DNA from: Flavobacteriaceae bacterium
GTDB taxonomy: Bacteria; Bacteroidota; Bacteroidia; Flavobacteriales; Flavobacteriaceae
NCBI GenBank assembly: GCA_030618945.1
Contig: JAUXCI010000008.1
Span: 1 to 20,686, forward strand
Length of the DNA stretch: 20,686 bases
Reading direction: 5' to 3'
Notes under the pieces: model-generated
What the model was told of the DNA's origin: nothing
Database searches by the model: none
The model's input: only the letters and a program-made list of their open reading frames with translations
Made by a program: the position numbers and the translations under genes
Shown: positions 16,111 to 20,686 of the stretch, piece by piece
Numbering within the stretch: position 1 is the stretch's first letter
How the letters are laid out: every line of letters begins with the position of its first letter

Positions 16111-16491
16111 CTAATGTTGTTGGTTTTTAGCTGCTATACTTAAAGTGGCATGAGGCACTAATTTTAGTCGCTCTTTTTGAATCAAATGACCCATTACCCG
16201 ACATACACCATAAGTTTTATTCTCAATTCTTAAAAGAGCATTTTTCAAGTCTCTGATAAATTTCTCCTGGCGAATAGCCAATTGTACATTAGCTTCTTTC
16301 GACATGGTTTCAGATCCTTCTTCAAACGCTTTAAAAGTTGGAGAAGTATCTTCTGTACCGTTGTTACTGTCGTTTTTAAAACTACTTTCAATCAATTCAA
16401 GATCTTTCTGTGCTTGTTTGATTTTTTCTTCGATGATCGATCTAAACTCCGTTAAATCCTGATCTGAATACCTAACCTTATTCTCACTCAT
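16111..16491 (-). CDS. TraR/DksA-family regulator lacking the zinc-finger cysteines
   Basis: This 126-residue protein resembles DksA, which enters the RNA polymerase secondary channel and changes promoter kinetics, often with ppGpp. The N-terminal ~85 residues form a charged coiled-coil hairpin whose tip is near GTEDTSPTF (45-53). The C-terminal domain has the conserved frame TYGVCRVMGHLIQKERLKL followed by VPHATLSIAAK. Of the four zinc-ligand positions only Cys97 remains; the others are Met100, Ser118 and Ala121, so classical zinc binding is not expected. I believe this cysteine-poor form is common in Bacteroidota. The gene starts 3 bases after the ileS stop, so co-transcription with ileS is likely. 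Its stop overlaps the probable non-AUG start of the next gene. Confidence 0.88.
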   Translation of the reverse strand: MSENKVRYSDQDLTEFRSIIEEKIKQAQKDLELIESSFKNDSNNGTEDTSPTFKAFEEGSETMSKEANVQLAIRQEKFIRDLKNALLRIENKTYGVCRVMGHLIQKERLKLVPHATLSIAAKNQQH

Positions 16492-16494
16492 GTC

Positions 16495-19400
16495 TTACAT
16501 TTTTTCAATAAATAACATTGTATCTACATTGTCAAATACAACGTTACTTCCATTATCCATTGTTTCTTTTAATATCAATTTCTTCGTTAATGTTTCATTC
16601 TTAATATAATCTACATTTGATTCTACAGCTTGGTCTATAACCCCATCCCTTTTTATATATAGGATTATCTTGTCTGTTACCTCTAGTCCACTCTCTTTTC
16701 TCAAATTTTGAATCCTATTGATCAACTCCCTGGCAATCCCTTCATTTCTTAGACTATCTGATATAGAAACGTCTAATGCTACTGTTAAATTGCCCTGATT
16801 TGATACCAACCACCCCTCAATATCCTGAGTAGCAATTTCAACCTCCTCCAATAATAATAATTCTGGAGCTCCGTTCACTTCAATATCCAGTTTTCCTTCT
16901 TTCTCTATGGTACTTATGTCATTATTCCTCAAGCTGCTAATTGCCTGACCAACAAATCTCATATTTTTACCATATTTTGGCCCCAAAACTTTAAAATTGG
17001 GCTTTATATTCTTAATTAGAATACCCGATGCGTCTTGAAGCAATTCTATTTCCTTTACATTCACCTCTGAAATAATTAAGTCTGACACCGCTTGAATGTC
17101 CAATTTATCTTGTTCATCCAAAACAGGAATCATAATTTTTTGCAAAGGTTGTCGAACTTTAATCATTTCCCTTTTTCTCAGTGATAATACCATCGAGGAA
17201 ATTGATTGGGCCTTCTGCATTTTTCTTTCAAGGGGAGCATCTATAAAGGCTTGATCAGCTTTTGGAAATTCCCCCAAATGTACAGAACTTAATTTATTTT
17301 TAGAAACGTTTTTTGTTAAATCTTGGTATAAATTATCCATAAAAAATGGCGCTATAGGGGAAGCCATTTTTGATATATTTAACAAACAAGTATAAAGGGT
17401 TTGATATGCAGATATTTTATCTTTTTCATATTCTCCTTTCCAGAATCTTCTTCTACATAACCTTACGTACCAATTACTCAAATTCTCACCTACAAAATTC
17501 TGAATGGCTCTTGCGGCTTTGGTCGGTTCATAATCGTCGTAATAAGACTCCACTTTTTTCATAAGTGAATTCATCTCAGAAAGAATCCAGCGATCGATCT
17601 CTGGTCTTTCTGCCAGCGCTATTTCTTCCTCCACATATGCAAACTTATCTATATTGGCATATAAAGAAAAGAATGAATAAGTGTTATATAGTGTTCCAAA
17701 AAATTTACGCCTAACCTCTTCAATTCCTTCAAGATCAAACTTTAGATTATCCCATGGATTGGCATTGGAAATCATATACCATCTTGTGGCATCAGCGCCA
17801 TATTTTTTCATGGTTTGAAAAGGGTCAACGGCATTTCCCAATCTTTTTGACATTTTTTTTCCGTTCTTATCCAAAACCAGGCCATTGGAAACCACATTTT
17901 TATAGGCTATACTGTCAAAATTCATAGATGCTATCGCGTGCAGGGTATAAAACCATCCTCTGGTTTGATCTACTCCTTCCGCAATAAAATCAGCAGGAAA
18001 AAATGTGTTAGCATCAATTTTTTCTTTGTTCTCAAAAGGATAATGCCATTGGGCATAAGGCATAGCACCTGAATCAAACCATACATCAATCAAGTCTGAT
18101 TCTCTTTTCATAGGTTGCCCTTTTTCAGATACCAAAATAATTTGATCAACTATATTTTTATGAAGATCTACTTTATCATAATTTTCTTCGGTCATGTCTC
18201 CCACAACAAAGTCTCCAAAAAGCGTATCGCTCATAAATCCTTTGTCTAAAGATTTTTGCATTTCAGATTTTAATTCCGCAACAGACCCAATGATGATCTC
18301 CTCTGAACCATCTTTAGTTCGCCAGATAGGCAAAGGAGTTCCCCAAAATCTGGATCTTGACAAATTCCAATCATTTGCGTTTTGAAGCCAGTTACCAAAC
18401 CTTCCCTCTCCTGTTGACTTTGGTTTCCAATTGATAGACTTGTTCAATTCAAACATCCGATCTCTTTTTTTGGTCACCTTAATAAACCAGGAATCAAGAG
18501 GGTAATACAGCACCGGTTTATCTGTTCTCCAACAATTTGGATAACTGTGTTTGTATTTTTCAACCTTAAAAGCCTTATTTTCCTCCTTTAACTTTATAGC
18601 AAGCTCAACGTCAACCGAACGTTCCGGCTGCTTGTCGTCATCATAATATTCAATTTTTACATACTTTCCAGCATGTTCACCCATATAAGAATTGAATTTA
18701 CCTTGTAAATCAACCAAGGGAACAGGGTTGTTATGAGCATCTAAAACAAGCAATGGAGGCACTTCTGGTGAAGCCTGTTTAGCGACCATCGCATCATCTA
18801 CACCAAATGTAGGAGCGGTATGTACAATTCCAGTCCCATCTTCGGTAGTAACAAAATCACCCGCTATCACCCTAAAAGCATTTTCAGGGTTTTTATAAGG
18901 TAATGCGTATGGTAATAATTGTTCGTATCTAATTTCCAATAAATCAGACCCTAAACATTCTTTAATAATTTTATACGGAATTAATTTATCCTCTTTTTGA
19001 TAGGCCATCAATTCAGCATCCTGCTCAAACTCTTTAAACTTTTTAGCAAATTGAAATGCAACCAGTTTTTTAGCCAAAATAACATTGACGGGCTCAAAAG
19101 TATATTGATTATAGGTGCTTATCACAACATAGTCTATTTTCTTTCCAACAGTGAGCGCTGTATTTGACGGAAGGGTCCATGGTGTGGTTGTCCATGCCAG
19201 TATATATAGATCCCCGTGGATATTTTTTAAGGATTCTGGCAGGCTTGTCTTAATAGTTTTGAATTGAGCTACAACAGTAGTGTCGGTAACATCCTGATAA
19301 GTGCCAGGTTGATTTAATTCATGCGAACTCAAACCAGTTCCAGCCTTAGGTGAGTAGGGTTGAATGGTATATCCTTTGTATAATAAGTCTTTTTTATACA

Positions 19401-19902
19401 ATTCTTTTAGCAACCACCATAGAGTCTCCATGTATTTGGGCTTATAGGTCACATATGGATCGTTCATATCAACCCAATGACCCATTTTTTTGGTAAGGTC
19501 TTCCCAAACATCGGTATATCGCAATACAGCTTTTTTACAAGCCTCATTATAAGCTTCAACGCTTACTTTACCCCCAATGTCTTCTTTGGTTATTCCCAAT
19601 TCTTTTTCAACACCAAGCTCAATGGGTAATCCATGCGTATCCCAACCGGCTTTTCGCTCTACCTGAAAACCTTGCATCGTTTTATAACGGCAAAAAATGT
19701 CTTTAATGGCCCTCCCCATAACGTGGTGTATCCCTGGCAAACCATTTGCCGAAGGAGGTCCTTCATAAAAAACGAAGGCTTCTTTACCTTTTCTTGAGCT
19801 AATACTTTTTTGGAATATATCGTTCTTCTCCCAATAATCGAGCACATTTTCGGCAATCTCCGAAAGGTTCAATCCCTTATATTCTCTAAAAGTCTGACTC
19901 AT
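16495..19902 (-). CDS. ileS: Isoleucyl-tRNA synthetase, type 2 (eukaryote-like, GxHH signature)
   Basis: IleRS charges tRNA-Ile with isoleucine in the cytoplasm. The 1135-residue length, well above the ~940 of E. coli IleRS, and its C-terminal extension match the type 2 clade shared with eukaryotes. Residues 48-64 read GPPSANGLPGIHHVMGR: the class I HIGH position is GIHH (57-60), with first and third residues swapped relative to HxGH. KMSKR is at 683-687. The CP1 editing domain (about 190-460) has WTTTPWTLPSN and GTGIVHTAPTFGVDD (356-370). A Trp-rich catalytic return (DVWFDSGAMPYAQWHYP), the anticodon-binding helical domain and a DUF5915-like end follow. Type 2 enzymes are generally mupirocin-resistant. 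It heads a cluster with the dksA-like gene, an exported protein and lspA, and has its own promoter. Confidence 0.97.
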   Translation of the reverse strand: MSQTFREYKGLNLSEIAENVLDYWEKNDIFQKSISSRKGKEAFVFYEGPPSANGLPGIHHVMGRAIKDIFCRYKTMQGFQVERKAGWDTHGLPIELGVEKELGITKEDIGGKVSVEAYNEACKKAVLRYTDVWEDLTKKMGHWVDMNDPYVTYKPKYMETLWWLLKELYKKDLLYKGYTIQPYSPKAGTGLSSHELNQPGTYQDVTDTTVVAQFKTIKTSLPESLKNIHGDLYILAWTTTPWTLPSNTALTVGKKIDYVVISTYNQYTFEPVNVILAKKLVAFQFAKKFKEFEQDAELMAYQKEDKLIPYKIIKECLGSDLLEIRYEQLLPYALPYKNPENAFRVIAGDFVTTEDGTGIVHTAPTFGVDDAMVAKQASPEVPPLLVLDAHNNPVPLVDLQGKFNSYMGEHAGKYVKIEYYDDDKQPERSVDVELAIKLKEENKAFKVEKYKHSYPNCWRTDKPVLYYPLDSWFIKVTKKRDRMFELNKSINWKPKSTGEGRFGNWLQNANDWNLSRSRFWGTPLPIWRTKDGSEEIIIGSVAELKSEMQKSLDKGFMSDTLFGDFVVGDMTEENYDKVDLHKNIVDQIILVSEKGQPMKRESDLIDVWFDSGAMPYAQWHYPFENKEKIDANTFFPADFIAEGVDQTRGWFYTLHAIASMNFDSIAYKNVVSNGLVLDKNGKKMSKRLGNAVDPFQTMKKYGADATRWYMISNANPWDNLKFDLEGIEEVRRKFFGTLYNTYSFFSLYANIDKFAYVEEEIALAERPEIDRWILSEMNSLMKKVESYYDDYEPTKAARAIQNFVGENLSNWYVRLCRRRFWKGEYEKDKISAYQTLYTCLLNISKMASPIAPFFMDNLYQDLTKNVSKNKLSSVHLGEFPKADQAFIDAPLERKMQKAQSISSMVLSLRKREMIKVRQPLQKIMIPVLDEQDKLDIQAVSDLIISEVNVKEIELLQDASGILIKNIKPNFKVLGPKYGKNMRFVGQAISSLRNNDISTIEKEGKLDIEVNGAPELLLLEEVEIATQDIEGWLVSNQGNLTVALDVSISDSLRNEGIARELINRIQNLRKESGLEVTDKIILYIKRDGVIDQAVESNVDYIKNETLTKKLILKETMDNGSNVVFDNVDTMLFIEKM

Positions 19903-19928
19903 TTTTTATACAAAATTCTATTAAATCG

Positions 19929-19936
19929 CAAAAGTA
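19929..19936 (-). promoter_or_regulatory. -7 promoter element of ileS
   Basis: On the minus strand TACTTTTG is an exact match to TAnnTTTG, 26 bases before the ileS ATG, predicting a 5' leader of about 20 bases. The -33 region is a weak match (CTG at about 22 bases upstream). No T-box or other leader structure is present between this element and the start codon. Confidence 0.6.
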
Positions 19937-19971
19937 CATATTTTATTAAAATTTTCAGTGATTACCAATAA

Positions 19972-20001
19972 AAAAGCACCAATCATATGATTGGTGCTTT
20001 T
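19972..20001 (-). terminator. Perfect 30-base palindromic terminator after the OmpA-family gene
   Basis: AAAAGCACCAAT, CATATG, ATTGGTGCTTTT is a perfect inverted repeat (12-base arms, 6-base centre that is itself a palindrome). On the minus strand it lies 38 bases after the OmpA stop and is followed by TTTTTTATT. It separates this gene from the ileS promoter. The flanking A and T runs could allow termination in both directions. Confidence 0.88.
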
Positions 20002-20039
20002 CAAAAATTTGAATTGTTTTTTCTTAACCTGAGTTCGAT

Positions 20040-20686
20040 TTATTTCTTAATGACAACAAATTCTGTTCTTCTGTTCCGCTGATGTTCAACTTCAGTACAT
20101 TTTACATTATTTGCACATTTATTTACTAATTTGGTTTCACCATATCCTTTACCTGTTATTCTTCTCGGATCAGCCCCGATGCTTCTTAGGTGACTCACGG
20201 TTTCAGAAGCCCTTTTCTGAGATAGCCACATATTGTAACCATCACCTCCCCGGGCGTCTGTATGTGCTCCAAATTGAATGATCATATTTGGAAACTTATT
20301 CATCAATCTTACAACTTTGCTTAGGTTGTCATAAGAACTTTTTAAAATAGTAGCTTCATTCAATTCAAATTCAATGGATTTTACATTGAGTATTTCCTTG
20401 TTGTCAACTTTAATGAATTCCTTCTCTTTTAAACTTAAAGAAACATTATTCTGGAATGCATTTTCTCTGGTAGTTACTAAAGTTGTATCCGTTTCAAAAT
20501 ACCCATACTTATCCCCTACAATTTTATAATTCTCATCGCATTTTACCTTGAAGAAGAAAGCGCCATCGTTTAATGTTTCTAATCTTCTGATCTTCTCTCC
20601 CTTGCTGTTATAGATTGTTGCAAATGCGTTTGGCAAAGGATTACCTGTTATTTTATCTCTTATTACTCCTTGGACAACTTGATCGC
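20040..20686 (-). CDS. OmpA-family protein with carboxypeptidase-regulatory-like domain (5' end outside the window)
   Basis: The frame stays open to the window edge, so this is the C-terminal ~215 residues of a larger protein. From the edge comes QGVIRDKITGNPLPNAFATI, the start of a carboxypeptidase-regulatory-like domain (about 90 residues). An OmpA/MotB peptidoglycan-binding domain follows: SIEFELNEATILKSSYDNL, then FGAHTDARGGDGYNMWLSQKRA and NRRTEFVVIKK. The Asp of HTDARG and the Arg of NRRTEF are the positions that bind diaminopimelate in OmpA domains. The ATG at 20636 is internal to the first domain and not a real start. In Bacteroidota this pair of domains usually ends a protein with N-terminal TPR and beta-propeller repeats, like PorE of the type IX secretion system and its paralogues. 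That upstream part is not visible, so PorE itself is only a possibility. Confidence 0.88.
   Translation of the reverse strand, partial: DQVVQGVIRDKITGNPLPNAFATIYNSKGEKIRRLETLNDGAFFFKVKCDENYKIVGDKYGYFETDTTLVTTRENAFQNNVSLSLKEKEFIKVDNKEILNVKSIEFELNEATILKSSYDNLSKVVRLMNKFPNMIIQFGAHTDARGGDGYNMWLSQKRASETVSHLRSIGADPRRITGKGYGETKLVNKCANNVKCTEVEHQRNRRTEFVVIKK

Noticed and set aside
16111..16491. Degenerate, non-functional dksA
   Set aside because: The frame is intact and the rest of the domain is well kept; loss of zinc cysteines is, as far as I know, common in this phylum.
20040..20636. Complete 198-residue OmpA protein starting at 20636
   Set aside because: The frame continues to the window edge and encodes the start of the regulatory-like domain, so that ATG is internal.
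1..20686. CRISPR array, insertion sequence, phage or defence island
   Set aside because: No regularly spaced direct repeats, transposase, integrase, nuclease-toxin pair or sharp change in base composition was seen; the genes are core functions in compact operons.

Overview
The window looks like a chromosomal core segment from a member of the Bacteroidota, most likely the Flavobacteriia. The evidence is the AT-rich sequence, near-absence of Shine-Dalgarno sites, promoters of the TTG/TAnnTTTG type, outer-membrane proteins ending in aromatic residues, a type-2 (eukaryote-like) isoleucyl-tRNA synthetase, a DksA-like protein without its zinc cysteines, and an OmpA protein carrying a carboxypeptidase-regulatory-like domain. 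The genus cannot be told from this sequence. I see no insertion sequence, phage gene, CRISPR array, integrase or toxin-antitoxin pair.

Layout. (1) 1-910: a tRNA with anticodon CAU (minus strand) with its own terminator, then a small predicted outer-membrane beta-barrel protein. (2) 891-2209, minus: a two-gene unit of a short-chain polyprenyl diphosphate synthase and a small unknown protein. (3) 2409-8995, plus: a four-gene RND efflux operon (TetR repressor, TolC-like channel, lipoprotein adaptor, RND pump), packed with 4-base overlaps or 1-2 base gaps. A perfect inverted repeat flanks the promoter of the regulator gene, and a two-way hairpin terminator closes the operon. (4) 9050-13125, minus: uvrC followed by a patatin phospholipase fused to a POTRA/beta-barrel translocator (PlpD-like), overlapping by ATGA. 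(5) 13126-13417: a 292-base divergent intergenic region rich in inverted repeats. (6) 13418-14650, plus: a PLP-dependent group II decarboxylase of unassigned substrate. (7) 14653-19902, minus: ileS, a dksA-like gene, a DUF4097-like exported protein and lspA. (8) 19903-20686: a perfect hairpin terminator and the 3' part of an OmpA-family gene that runs off the window.

How the genes work together. The regulator, channel, adaptor and pump form a self-contained tripartite exporter, probably autoregulated by the TetR protein. The ileS-dksA-lspA cluster joins translation, stringent-type control of RNA polymerase and lipoprotein maturation. It resembles the ileS-lspA linkage of proteobacteria, with an exported beta-rich protein inserted. 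The remaining genes (prenyl synthase, UvrC, patatin, decarboxylase) appear to be independent functions.

I did not find a clearly new multi-gene system. The best leads are the TetR operator with an apparently leaderless transcript, the GxHH-swapped signature of IleRS (a mark associated with extreme mupirocin resistance), a probable non-AUG start in the exported protein gene, the enlarged LspA, an extra hydrophobic hairpin in the RND pump, and the structured intergenic region upstream of the decarboxylase.
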